Shown: positions 46,872-60,200 of the stretch, piece by piece
How positions within the stretch are numbered: position 1 is the first letter of the stretch
Layout: each line of letters starts with the position of its first letter
Origin: Pseudofabraea citricarpa
Lineage: Eukaryota > Ascomycota > Leotiomycetes > Helotiales > Dermateaceae
Length of the DNA stretch: 64,000 nt
Direction of reading: 5' to 3'
Assembly: GCA_029641185.1 (NCBI GenBank)
Contig: JAPWGK010000002.1
Coordinates: 744,001 to 808,000 of the forward strand
Program-made: the position numbers and the translations under genes
Notes under the pieces: generated by a model
The model's database searches: none
Told to the model about the DNA's origin: nothing
The model's input: only the letters and a program-made list of their open reading frames with translations

Positions 46872-48608
46872 ATGGGTTCAGCAGACCTCCCGAATCCCGA
46901 CCGCTTTGCTAAATTGCTGTGCGATGACGATCAGAACAACTCTGCCCGGATTCCTCCTAGAGTCCCCATTAACTGCCTGAGGCCCGAGAGCAAATTACTA
47001 CCTCCACTCCCTCCTCCAAAGTACATCGCGTTTCCTCTTGGCAATGGGGGAGACTTTAAAGACTTCGATTATGCGATCAAGAGTGAATATTTGGTCGGAC
47101 CAGGTGGGTAACTTCCTAAGACTACAATATTGGCATTAATACGCGAGCCGTAATATGGGATCCGAAATACACGCGACTACTCCTATACTTTCACACATAT
47201 AGAATACTGCTGACTTCTTGACTTCGAAGATGAGGACACCAAGGATGCCGACACTTTATCAAGCGCAGCACCACCCACCGGCTCAGAGACCTTGGTTTCC
47301 CAAAGTAACACAGATGAGCCAAGCCATGTCAACCCTCGCGAAACTAAAACTGGTGACAACTTCTTGCACCTCAACGACGGAACTTCTAAAAGATCTAGAG
47401 AACCTAGCTTGATCACCTCAATAGAGCACGTCGCTACGCGCCACACCCGAGAAGTTCCACTAAGCGAGCAACAAGCAGAGCACGTCACAAGCGAGCACCA
47501 ACTGAAGAATGTTCAAGATGATACACGAAACAAGCAACAATCCCATGGTCGAGTTGACGCATATGACTACTCCTTGCATCGAAACAATAGAGGTCTTATG
47601 GAAGCTAATAACTATAATTCTGCAATCTCGCAAGCGATGAAGAGAGAGTACGTTAATAGGCGCCAAAATAATCGAATAAACAAGCGACAACTAGAGAATA
47701 TTCGGGGCAGCTTCATACGTTGCAATGATGGAAGTTTACTAGAAGTGAGAGATCCTGCACTCTTGGCCCCGGGATCTGAGAATGAAATCGGTAATACGCG
47801 CCGTATGAAAATCCGCACAGAGAGGGATACACTTAACGATGAATTAAATCTCAACATCCGTGAGCGCAAGCCCTACGTTTGTCAACAGCTCGCGCCCTTC
47901 GATCTTTCCGACTACCGCAATGCATACAGACTCGGCCGCCCTTCCAAGCATATTCATAATGAATTTCTCCGTTGGCAAGGAAACACCGGTGGGGATTCTA
48001 CATTTGCGATTTCCCCCCAGGATATGGACCTAAACCAAGTACCTGCTGATTTAGAAGACGATCCTGAGTATCAAAAATTCATCAAATTCAAGGATCATAT
48101 CAAGGCTAAACTCGAAGATCAACATTGCAACGCTCAGATGAACGATGACAAACCTTCTTCCCCTGGCATGTTTGGAGAGAATCTTGCGATCGGCCGCCAA
48201 GCAAGAGTACATGTAGCATTCGTTACCCCAGCCAGCCGAGGAGATGCTGGGGAGGACCCGATTTCATTTGACAACGACAATATAGAACTCGAACCCATGG
48301 AATTTTTGGAAGGAAATAACACGGGGCTAGGTTATGTGGAAGGCCTTATGGACATGGAATTCGCGTACAATGACAATGCAAACCAGATTATTCGAGCAGA
48401 ATTCCATACGCCATCGGGTTACAAGGCCGATGTTGACAAAATGAATGCAGCTCTTATGGCCAATCCTATCAAGTATGCTGGTATTTTCATGGGAGGAGAC
48501 ACGGACACTTCTGTGGACGTCTCGGGTAAAACCTATTCGGCACTACGAGACTTCGTGGTTGAGAACACGGACAGCAATAATCTTAAGCGTATTTTCAATC
48601 CTCATTGA
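46872..48608 (+). CDS. Orphan protein, function unknown
   Basis: Two exons, 46872-47103 and 47230-48608, joined over a 126-nt intron in correct phase, give 536 residues. It starts MGSADLPNPDRFAKLLCDD. The N-terminal 75 residues are Pro-rich (SKLLPPLPPPKY). The middle is polar, Asn/Arg/Glu-rich, and a more ordered stretch follows (YVCQQLAPFDLSDYRNAYRL, IHNEFLRWQGN). The C-terminal 150 residues are acidic (DDPEYQKFIKFKDHIKAKL, ELEPMEFLEGNNTGLGYVEG). No signal peptide, membrane helix or known motif is visible. The gene lies between repeat-bearing spacer and the helicase gene, so it may be lineage-restricted. Confidence 0.75.
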
Positions 48609-49084
48609 TCGGAAGATACAGACTAAGGTTTCTAGCCAGAGAAGCCATCAAGGGGTGTTGTGATGTTAGGATGTTTTGGTAGGAAATTACCTACTTCCAA
48701 GAGTGTTTTTATCGTAGATTGAATTAGCATGGCTTCCACTTTAAGAGCAGAGAAAAACTGAATAGTTCTGTAGAAATTTACGAGTGAACACAAAATTCAG
48801 GATTGCACATGTTGAGGTTGAACCTTATTACAAAAATACATATCCTCGCTGGAGGCAGGATGGATCTGTTCTATTGTAATTCTACAGACAGAGTTCGATA
48901 TGCAGCTCTTCATCGCCGCTAAAAGTTGAGTTTCTCTTTCAAAACTCGAGCCCATCCTTTCTTGCTTGATAGAATTCTTTCCTTCGGCTTCACCTAGCTC
49001 GCAAGTGAAGTCATGTACCATGTCGTTCGTACTCTAGCGCTTTTATGGCAACCAGATGTCAATTAGAATCGTAAACTAACGTGC
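48609..49084. other. Convergent 3' flanks
   Basis: 476 bp between two stop codons of convergent genes. AT-rich, consistent with two 3' UTRs; nothing else seen. Confidence 0.6.
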
Positions 49085-52000
49085 TTACTTATCTTTGAAT
49101 TCTTGCGCATAAATCTTTTGCCAAATCTCCATCCACTTTTGTTGTTGTGGTGTTAAGATCTTGCCCGGATTCTTAAACGACTTCGTCAAAATATCACGAA
49201 GTCTGGATCGTAATGTCTTGATAACAAGCATTGTCTTCCAGTCCGAGACAGCAAAACGCGCCCTATTTCCATCGAGGACAAACACTCCAGCATACATCTA
49301 GGAAGGTTAGTATTGCATAATTATAACCAAAGAATATAACTCACGTCGCAGCGAACATCCCCACACAGGAGAGCAATTGAGAACTCCTCTATGGCAGTTG
49401 TCTCATGTGCATTATAAAACCTGCAATAAAATTAGGATTTTTCTTGATGAAAAGGAGGGTTTAATTACTGTTTTGCTTGCATAATATGATAATAAGAGAG
49501 CCATTTCAATTCGTGATGGCCTTTATTAACAGATGTTGGATGCAAGCTGATTGACTGATTATTGGCACAATTCCGGAATCCTTTGCCATCACGGACAAGC
49601 AACTTTGGATAAAAGCTCCACCCAATCACAGAAGACGTTATGATGTCATTATCGCTATTGACATTGGCTCGTTGAGGTATATCGAAGAATTGTCTTCTGC
49701 GAGTCGAAAATCGTGTCCTGTGATGTTAGCATGAGGTCAAAACTTAAAAAGATAACCTACTTGTTTAACATTGTTCTCTCAACCTCAGTCAATGGAAGGA
49801 ATCCAGAGTCGACAAGAGACACGACAAGCTGCCCTTTTAGATCTTCAATATTCGATAAAGTTTGTTGGCTCAAGAAGTTTTTCCTGCAAAATTGATACTC
49901 AGAACCACTTGTCATACAAACCCTCTTCCAGGCAAGGTAGGCATTGTAGACAGTTAGCAGATCCGAGTCGCCTTTAAACCATTAGCTGGCTTCATAGTAG
50001 CTGGAAAGGTTAGACATTTACCTCTGCGAAATGCAAGTCTAACAGTGTCTGCTTGAGCACGAGCACCAAAAGGCGCAGAGAATGGCGACTTTGAAGAGAG
50101 AATGGCAGCAACTGTGATAGCAGCATCTAGACATTTGAAAATGCTTCCATATAGAATAAGTTTACCGAGGAAAACATCCAAAGGTAAGCGAGCAAGTTGG
50201 AGACCCAAAGGCGTCAAATCTTCTCCTGCCGTCAGGGCTCTGACGTCTATGAGTGCATCTATTGCACGCCGGATGTTCTTCGAAGAGGGAGGATCCAAAG
50301 CTTGGCTCAGTGTCTCTTCAATGCCACCTAGCTTGCAGATTTTGACCCGAATCGCGAGGTCTTGAAGTGAAAGTCGAAGCAATTCCGGTGTTTGTTGATC
50401 AGCCATCTTCACAAAATTTATTGTTAGTGTATGCAAATTGCTAACTTATAAAAATTAACAAGTCAAAGTGTTCAGGAGAAAGACTTACAAGCTCATCATG
50501 TCTGTACTTCGTAAAGAGATGAAAGCACAAGCCCTCTTGTACTCTTCCAGCTCTACCTCTACGTTGTTTTGCGTTGGCTTTACTTATGAAGGTCTCTAAA
50601 AGTCTTGAGAGTTGTCTTCGTTCGTCAAACCTAGGGCTGTCAGTTTATACATGATTGAAGGATTTTTGCCAAACTTACCTCATTTCCCGATGTTTACCTG
50701 TATCGATTACACAAGTAACATCAGGTATAGTGATACCAGTTTCTGCAATATTGGTTGCTAGCACAATCTTGCGAGTTCCTGGAGGGGGTACAAGAAATGC
50801 CGCTTCCTGGTCTTCGCTCGCAATGGTTGAATGCAGTGGGTACACATACCAATGGGCAGAGAAAGCAGGATGCCCAATTAACATATCGTTAAGTTGACGG
50901 ATTTCTCCTATTCCTGGCAAGAATACGAGAATTGCCTTGCTATACATGACGTACCTATCATCGGTAGCAATCTTCGCAATCAGTTGCGTTACCAGCTCGA
51001 AATCAATCCGGTAAGGGTCCATTTGGGAAATCGTTGTGCGAGTTTTACCACTGTAACCACGTAACTCTTTGATATTTTCAGCTTTGGTTGCTTCGCTAAC
51101 TGGTAGCTCAGAACTTTCCACGTCATCGTCATAGTCAGTGTACTTTTCTTGCTGACCATTATCAAGGGAATAGCCAGTAAGTTCAACAGCGTCTTCCAAA
51201 TATTGAACTTGAACCGGAAATGTTCTTCCCGGGACATTGAGGACTGGTGCACCATCTAAATACTTGGAGAACCGCTCGGCATCCACGGTGGCAGACATAA
51301 GAACAACCTTGAGAGTTGGCCGCCGCAGTAAGAGTTTGCGTAGAACAATTAGCAAGAAATCGCTATCAATTGTCCGTTCGTGAACCTCATCTAGTACAAT
51401 ATGCGTGATGTCCTTTAGATCGTTGGAACCCTCGAGCATCCTCATTACGATTCCAGTTGTCGCATACACAAGTCTAGTCTCCTTTGATGTATTTGATTCA
51501 AGTCTGATTGCATAGCCTACTAATGATCGAGGAGTTCCCACGTCATTTTTGCGCTCTCCCAACTCTTCACTAACTCGCTTGGCGAGAGAGATAGCAGAGA
51601 TACGTCGAGGCTCGGTGCAGTAGATCTTGCACGGCTTGCCTTTCAGAAGTTCATGCTCCAAGATAAATGCCGGCACTTGAGTACTCTTGCCGCTGGGAGA
51701 AGATTAGCTACTATCAAAGGTATTAAATACAAAATGACTTACCATCCAGTCTCTCCGCAAATTATGACAACCTGCTCTCTATCAATGGCCTGAAGAACTT
51801 GGTCTCTAAAACCCCACATTGGCAGTTGCATGCGAGATTGCTAATGCAATCAGTAAAATTCAACAGGGGCATGGGAGTAAAACTAACAAGCATCATGTTA
51901 AAGCTGGGCGTACTGGCTTTCTCCATCCAGATTCGGTGATATGCCTCTGGGCTAAGAGTTGACCTCGCTGACTTATCAGGTCCAGACTCGTCACTATTAT

Positions 52001-54068
52001 CCTGGGCACGTGTAGCACCACGATTTCGAAAAGCACCTTGGATGAGAACACCGTCTTCCATCTCTTGGTCTCGCTTTTGTCGGACCATATCGCGAAAAGT
52101 ACGAACTGCATTGCGATCAAGCTCGTCTGCCTTCTCTTTCTTGACTTCTGCGAGCTCGGTCCAAAGATCACGCCATGCAGCAGGGAGGCGGAGGAAGACC
52201 TTGTCCTCCCGTGCGGAAGATCCGAAGATAAGAAACAATGCAGTTGTAGCAATGTAGGCTTCTGATTGCTTTGCATCCGGCGTTGAGATGGACACCATGG
52301 TGAAAGTTTGTGACTTTGGTAAAGACACGTACTCAACCTGGGAAATAGGGGATTCTGGGAGCATTTCTTGCACCTTTGACCAAGTAATACGAAGAGAATG
52401 ACGATTCGAAAAACTCGAATCGGAAATTAGAGTATATGCCAACTTGACGGATGTATCTCTGATATGCTAATATCAGCATTTGATACCCTGTCTTCAGGGC
52501 CGTCTGTTCACCCTCTAATTGCTGAACGACTTACCTAGCTCTGCATGCTTCTTCAAGAACTCTACTGGGAGTGACGCCGGTCCATTTCCCGAAATCTCTA
52601 ATAGTAACCTTGACTCCGTTGCTGCCATTTACCACCGTTGTACTCTTACCGGTAATTGGATCAACTTCGTTAACAGGCAAGCTTGCAAAAAGATCGGCAA
52701 GTGCAACATCGTCATCGCTATCTTCTTCTTCAAGCATGGCAGCACCGATTTTGGCAGCCTCGCGACTTACTTCATCATCAGAATCAACTAAGGTTTCTGA
52801 GCCTATTGATTCGCTGTTTTCCGATGCCAACTCCTTTGATTGGCGATCTGCAGCAGCATCCCTCTCTAATTGTATGCGTTTTGGCTCCCATTGCTGGTCT
52901 GCCACATACTGGTCGAATAAGATATCGTCTTCGATACGCTTGATTTTTCGTAGTAACTTCGCGGTTGCCGGGTCAGCCTTTGCAGATACTGATGATTTTG
53001 CTCCGTTCTTTCTGCTGTTCCCTCCATGCTGGGCACCTCGGGGTTTCGATGCCTGTGACTGAAATAGCTTCGTTTTACATTCCAGGTAAACAGGCAGCAA
53101 GTCGTCTGGATCAATGTCGCTATCATATTCTACCTCTCTCAGTTTCTTGGCAGGCGCATTTTTCTTCTCCGGTCTTGTATTGTTGCTGTTTCCCAGCCCC
53201 GTAGTACTAATATGCCGTGTATCGGATTCGATAAGTCTTGGAGTATTCGTGCCGGATGCTATAGGGCTGTCCATCGGGGTATCTGTATTTCATAGTAAGC
53301 TAGGATCGATGAACGAGACTAGATGCACCCACCTGCTTGAGATTTTGGAAGAAGGCCATGCTTTCTTTGAGAATTGTCATAGTCTGGAAGTTCATCCCTC
53401 GAACATTCTCTAGCAAGCCATTCCAAAGATTCATCCATTCCCCATATCGAGTCCTTGTTTCCAACCCCTATCTTATCCGATATTCCAAGTATGTATTGTA
53501 GTGCTGAAAGCACCTTGTCTTCCAAAAATCCCGCACTGACTAGAGATTGCTGTAAAGTCCATAATCGTATTGTAAGATCCTCTTCGGACAATTGTTTGTG
53601 GGCGGTGGAAGCATCTGCCTGATTCGAAAACCTGCCCTCTGAATTAATGATATCCAATATTTCCTCCATAAGCTCCGGTGGAAGCCATTTTCTTGTGGCT
53701 AAACTCTCCGCTTGACCCCTCAGAACTCGTCGATCTGTCTCCAATCTGGTCTTCTGACGTAACGCATCCCTCTTCGACTTCTGCGCGTGTTTCTCGACAA
53801 GCACTTGCAATTCTGAGTTTTCTAGTTGGCGCTCAAACTCTTCTGGCGATAACTCCTTCTGTTGTGTTGTGGCGTTGGCAGCTTCGATGTTCGGTGTGGC
53901 GGCTGAATCCTTTCCCTGAGCATCGGCCTGATCTTTAAGCTCTTTAGCAAGCTTTGGTTCTTCTTCAACTTCGACGTCATCGGCTTTTGGTTTTGAGGCT
54001 ACCGAAGTAGTTGCAAACCCCCGGGCAGGGTTTGAAGCTGGCTTCTTTTTCTTCTTTCCACCAGCCAT
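49085..54068 (-). CDS. DHX29/YLR419W-type DExH-box RNA helicase
   Basis: Eleven exons (54068-53333, 53282-52535, 52458-51888, 51840-51743, 51692-50679, 50630-50489, 50406-50022, 49971-49761, 49717-49469, 49420-49345, 49297-49085) with every phase closing, 1,480 residues. The start [13 protein letters not shown] is typical of fungal members; an in-frame ATG 17 codons upstream (54119) is less likely. N-terminal half: coiled charged region, a UBA-like segment ([11 protein letters not shown]), acidic linker, and RHSLRITW shared with DHX29-like proteins. Helicase core: GETGCGKST (split by intron 4, about 715), TEPRR, DEVH (about 820), [23 protein letters not shown] (about 1075), then HA2 and OB-fold regions. 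In mammals DHX29 helps 43S complexes scan structured leaders; the yeast homologue is little studied. The motif II DEVH, not DEAH, is normal for this branch. Exact orthology (DHX29 or DHX57) is uncertain. Confidence 0.93.
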
Positions 54069-54291
54069 CTGCAAGGTTAGGATATTGATTGTGTGTGATG
54101 AGTCTGCAAGGCGGGGCATTCGTGTGGAGATATATTTTGGAGACGCGCCGGGAACAAACGATGATCCGTTCCGAAAGCTTAAATTTCACAGGTGATGGAA
54201 AGCAACACCGCACCGCATCAGCCTCGCCGAAGAAGATCTTCCTCGCCAATCCGAACCTCAGGTCATGACAAGTTTCTAAACACAAGCAAAT
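54069..54291. promoter_or_regulatory. Compact bidirectional promoter, helicase and GCN1
   Basis: Only 223 bp separate the divergent start codons, so both genes must share promoter sequence. No TATA box is evident. Both products act in translation, which makes shared control plausible but not shown. Confidence 0.65.
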
Positions 54292-57200
54292 ATGACTGAG
54301 GTGGAAGTTAATGGGACGGAAGGTATGGATCTGGATTTTGCCGCCACAAAGGCAGCATTGTTCTCAGCATCAACCGCCGTCCGCCAAGCACACTTACACA
54401 CACTCGCGGAGAGGCTTTCAAATAATGGTACGCAGAAATCCCCAATAGCAAGTACCCTGGCTTCGCCTTTCTAACAATTGATGCTGCAGATATTAATCAC
54501 GAGCTCTTTCCTACTCTGCTGCAACTATTCTTCAATACCTATTCCTTCTATCAAGACCGAACCTCACGAACAGCAGTTCACAAATGTCTACGAGTCATTT
54601 TCTCATCCAAGCCAAAACCCGAAGCTATAGCAGGTTTCCTAAAATCACTGCACCTCGAAACTGCCAAACCAGGGATTGCCGCGAGTAACGCTTTCGTTCT
54701 TGTCGAGTGGTGCAGCATTCTATTACAGACAATTTCTACCACGAATGATTGGGAGAAATGGGGTCTAAATACCCTATTAAGCCATGCGCAGGCTTTAGAG
54801 CTTTGCCTCAGTGCAACCTCACGTTCAAATGTTAGCCATTCAGCATTGATTATTACCTGGCGTGGACTACGGAAATTATTCTCCAACGAAGGCAAAAGAA
54901 AGCAAAAGCACAACGGGAATGCTACCCGAGACTTGTCACCACAAAAGGCCATCGCAGATGCAGTCAGCAAACTTACAACGAAAGGAAACCAGAGTTCTTC
55001 AAAAAATGCGATAATGGTTGGAGCTATCGCCGGGGTGTGTGCTCGAAAGCCTGAAGCAAAAGTAGAGCTGCAAAAGAAGAAGTCCGATATTTATGCTTTC
55101 TATACAAGGGAGATCATAGGATCAAGGACTCCAGTTCCCGCCCATATTTCCAACGGTTTACATGATTTCTTCGCGGACTTTTCGACGGTCGATGACATTG
55201 CAACAGAAATTATCCCGTCTCTTGAAAAGGCACTTCTTCGTGCACCTGAGATAGTCCTGAATGACCTTGTTACACCACTCTTTACTTCACTACCTGATCA
55301 AATAGATCTCTCGAAGATCTTGAAAACCAATCTATTGAAGCCACTTTTATCTAACGTCAAGTCGACAAACGTAGCTATACGTCAAGGTGCACTAGCCGCT
55401 TTCAAAGCTGCTATGCTGAAATGCAAGAGTTCTGAGCTGATTGCAGACATTGCAAATGAAGTAATGGCTCCTCTGAAGACTGGAAAGTTGCCATCAGCGG
55501 AACAAAGAGCCAATCATGCGGAGATGCTTGCTGTGATCCCGGTCAATGCTTCGTTTGCAAGCACTATTGCACGCGAACTTGCAACTGTTGCTGGAAAGGA
55601 AGCGAATGAAGCTGCTCTATCGTCAGAGACTTTGTCTTTATTGCACTATATCCGGTGGGGAGTACAAAACGAAGTAGATATCGAGAAGCCTGTTATAGAT
55701 ACGTTTGTCAAAGGACTATCTGATAAAAGAATTCCTGTCCGGAGACTCTGGACGCTTCGCTTTGGAGATCTGGTCTGGTCCGTCGACGAACCTGAGCTTC
55801 TCAAGTCAAGGTTATCGAGCTTAGGAGAAGCAGTAATTACTGCCTTGGCAGACTCTTGGAGCGAAGTTAACGCAAACCCAATAGCCGCAGCACAATCTGG
55901 TATTATTACAAGCGCATACGTCTTTACTGCAAGTTTGGTCAAATTAGCGACTGTATCAAGTTCCAAGGTGGATGCAGTGTTGAAGAAGGCACAAATCCCA
56001 AAACAAGCTCTGACGATGGAACCTAAACCATCATACTTGTTAAACCAGCGTATCTATGGTAAAATTTCCAGTGATGACGACTTCAAGTGGTTAGTTCGAG
56101 CTCTCTCAACCTTATCGCCAGAAATTGCCCAGTTGGAAGCAAGCTCTCCGGTGGCTATAGGCTGGTCCCAGGCCTTCATCTTCTGTATCTGCTCAGCAAG
56201 CGTTAAGCCAATGTTGCGCCATAATGCTTCTCAGGCGCTTTCCCGGGTTTATGTTAGCAACCCGGCCCAAATTGCAAACATAATCATAGCAGGCATTTGG
56301 AGATGGAGACTATCAGTCGAGTCTGGTGATAAAGACAGTGCTGCTGCCGTGGCGAAGACGGAAAACCAGAATATTCATCTCGTCATCAAGGCTATATGCC
56401 CAAGCAAAGCAGAATGTGAAGCTTTGGGCACGTCTATTGACATAACGATCCGCAAAAATGAAATGGTCTCTCTTGTGGTACTCTCTCGTCCTGAACTTAT
56501 TCCACGCATGAACTGGATAGACCTTTGTCTACGAGTTGATGTCGACCCTGGAGAGCTTGCTCGGACTTTTGAGGACGCATTGATGGAGCAAATACTCGAG
56601 ATGACAAGCTACAACGAGACTGTAAGTCATCTAAAACCGTCTGTTTCAAGAACCTCGACTAAAAAATTCTTATTTCAGGTATCACCACAGAGTGACGCTG
56701 TTAAATCGGCAGCCTTCAATGCGGCTGCGGAGCTTGCTTTTGTAGCCCCAGACGTCATAACTTCCCGCATTGTCAGTTTAATCGAGCAGGACCTTGATCC
56801 CAATCAACTCGCAGAGATTGGCCCAACAGAGGCGGCTATTTTTAGAACGCCCGAGGGCACTGCTTTTGTTGATGTTTTGGCAAAGAAATCTCAAAATTAT
56901 ACCCCAAACAAAAACACAAAGGATTATGACACGTTGAAATGGGAGGAAGATTTAAGAGCCCAGCTTGCGGCGAAGAAAGGACAGCAGAAGAAGTTAACAG
57001 CGGAAGAAAATGCAAAAGTCAACGCACAGCTAAAGAAAGAATCGGCCATTCGTCTACAGGTTAAGAAGCTCCGGGCTAATTTATTACGTGGTATTGGCAT
57101 AATTCGGTCTTTGTCGACAGGTCCTCCTACTGAGGCGAATCTATGGATTGGGCCAGCCGTGAAGGCTCTCGTTGCTATTATCAATGCAGGAGCAGGACTG

Positions 57201-60200
57201 ATTACTGCCGATGCTGCTCCAGATGCTTATGTTCTTTGTGCCAATAGAATCGCTAGCAGAATCGGCACGCTACGACCATTCATTGGTATAGCAACTCTAC
57301 GGGCGCTAGAGGTTCCTAATCTATCAGAAGCCCTTACACAAGAGCCCCTGGGGGCTCTGATAACTCGAGTTCTTTACCGCTTGCGGTTCTCTGGTGAACA
57401 GAGACCATTTGACACAGTATCTCTGATTTATATACTGCCACTTGTGTTCCTCGTACTTCAGCACGGTGGGTTTGGGGACACTGATGACGCCGAAGCTCAG
57501 TTAGTACTTGCTTTGGAATTCCTCACTTTCCATACAGATGCATGCACGGACATTCTTGCACCCCGCGAGGAGGTACTCTCAATTCTCATCTCATCTATGC
57601 AAGCTTACAACCAGCATTACAAGATCATCAAAGATTGCTTATCTGATCTGTGTCGATGCATAGCAGGAAATATCACCAACAAGGAGATCGCCATCTTGGC
57701 TCGCGGGGCAATTGTTCCACAAGTAGCTGTCCGAACATCAGTTTTGCAATCTATCAGTGCAGAAATTGATCTGAGCGAACTCGACTTTTCGGAAGAGATG
57801 TGGCTTGCTTGTCATGATGATGTACCGGAAAATGTTGAGCTTGGACATGAGATTTGGGAAGAAAGTGGATTCAAAATCACAGATACATCTCCTCTTACCA
57901 TGCTACCATATTTGGAAAGCGTTGATAAACAGCTTCGAAGGGCCGCAGCAAGGTCTCTGGCTGAAGCGGTTAAGCTTCAGCCAGGAACACTGAACGATAT
58001 TCTAGCCCGCTTACAAGCGACCTATCAAGAACTCGCTAAACCACGTGTACCACAACTTGATGAGTATGGAATGCCCAGAAAGATGGATCTATCTGATCCT
58101 TGGGAGGCAAGAAATGGTATTGCGCTTGCATTCAAAGAACTAGCTCCTGTTTTCGAGGAGAAGCTCCTGGATACCTTTTTACAATGGCTCATTGAGCAAG
58201 GCCCACTTGGGGACAGAAACTCTAGCGTCCGAGAGGAGATGGTCGAGGCGGCCACAGCAATCATTGCTCTTCATGGCAAGAACAAAGTCGAAGACTTGAT
58301 GAAGACATTTGAGCATACGCTTGAGGCACCGGACAAAGGCTCTGAATTCCATGACCGTGTCAATGAAGCAGTTATCATTATGTACGGTGCACTAGCTCGG
58401 CATCTTAAAGCTGGAGATCCTCGAGTTCCCAAAGTAGTTGACAGGCTATTGGAGACCTTGAGTACACCTTCTGAAACTGTACAATATGCGGTCGCTGAAT
58501 GCCTCCCACCACTTGTTCGAGCATCCAGTGGAAAGACTTCCGAGTATGTTCAGACAGTGCTTGATAAACTCCTTAATTCGAAAAAATATGCAGCGCGTCG
58601 TGGTGCCGCATATGGACTTGCAGGTCTAGTACACGGCAAGGGTATTTCTGCTCTTAGGGAATTTCGGATTATGATGACCCTGAAGGGGGCCATTGATAAT
58701 AAGAAGGATGTCAATCACCGTGAAGGAGGTCTTCTGGCATACGAGCTACTTTCAACAATTCTGGGGCGTGTATTTGAACCATATGTCATTCAAATCGTAC
58801 CCCAGCTACTTTCCAGTTTTGGTGACGCTAGCGCCGATGTGCGTGAAGCATGCCTGGCAGCTGCAAAAGCATCATTTGCAAGCCTGAGTTCGTATGGTGT
58901 GAAGCAGATTCTGCCTACGCTCTTGGATGGTCTTGATGATGATCAGTGGCGTAGCAAAAAAGGTGCATGCGATTTGCTAGGTGCAATGGCATATCTCGAT
59001 CCCCAGCAACTCGCACAAAGCTTGCCCGAGATTATTCCACCTCTAACAGGAGTTCTCAATGACAGTCACAAAGAAGTGCGCCTGGCCGCTAACCGAAGTT
59101 TGAAACGCTTTGGTGAGGTTATAAGTAACCCAGAGATCAAAGGTCTTGTCAACATTCTCTTGAAAGCACTTAGCGACCCTACAAAGTACACTGATGATGC
59201 CTTGGATTCTCTAATCAAGGTTCAATTCGTCCATTACCTAGACGCACCTTCATTAGCATTGGTGGCTCGTATTCTCGAGCGTGGTCTCGGAGATCGTTCC
59301 GCTACGAAGCGGAAGTCATCTCAAGTTATTGGCAGTCTTGCACATCTGACAGAACGAAAAGATCTTGTCTCTCATTTGCCCATATTGGTTGCTGGTCTGA
59401 AGGTTGCAGTTGTTGACCCTGTCCCAACTACACGAGCCACAGCATCTAAAGCTCTCGGATCATTGATTGAGAAGTTAGGAGAAGACGCACTTCCAGATCT
59501 TATTCCAGGTCTGATGCAAACTCTTAAGTCAGATACTGGAGCCGGAGATCGACTTGGATCTGCCCAGGCTCTAAGTGAGGTTCTCGCTGGTCTTGGTACG
59601 AGCCGTCTTGAAGAGACATTACCAACGATATTGCAGAATGTTGCATCCTCAAAGGCTTCTGTCAGAGAGGGCTTCATGTCACTTTTCATATTCTTGCCAG
59701 TTTGCTTCGGTAATAGTTTCGCCAACTATCTTAGCAAGATCATTCCGCCTATTCTTTCTGGTCTTGCGGATGATATTGAATCTATCCGAGATACCTCATT
59801 GCGAGCTGGTCGCCTACTTGTCAAGAATTTTGCTACAAAATCTATTGACCTCTTGCTTCCGGAACTCGAAAGAGGCCTTGCAGACGATAACTACAGAATT
59901 CGTCTCAGTTCCGTTGAGTTAGTTGGTGATCTATTATTCAACCTCACAGGAATTAGTGCCAACACCGAGGCAGATGAGGCAGAGGAAGGTGCACATGAAG
60001 CAGGTGTTTCTCTGTTGGAAGTTCTTGGCGAAGAAAAGCGCAACAAAGTCTTATCGTCGCTGTACATCTGTCGTTGCGATACATCCGGCCTGGTGCGTAC
60101 CGCAGCGGTCGAGGTTTGGAAGGCCCTTGTTGCAAGTCCCAAAACTCTTAAGGAGTTGGTTCCTACACTCACTCAGCTCATTATTCGTCGTCTTGGAAGC

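Noticed and set aside
54069..54119. Upstream start of the DExH helicase at 54119
   Set aside because: The family-typical MAGGKKKKK start at 54068 is preferred; the upstream stretch lies in the compact promoter.
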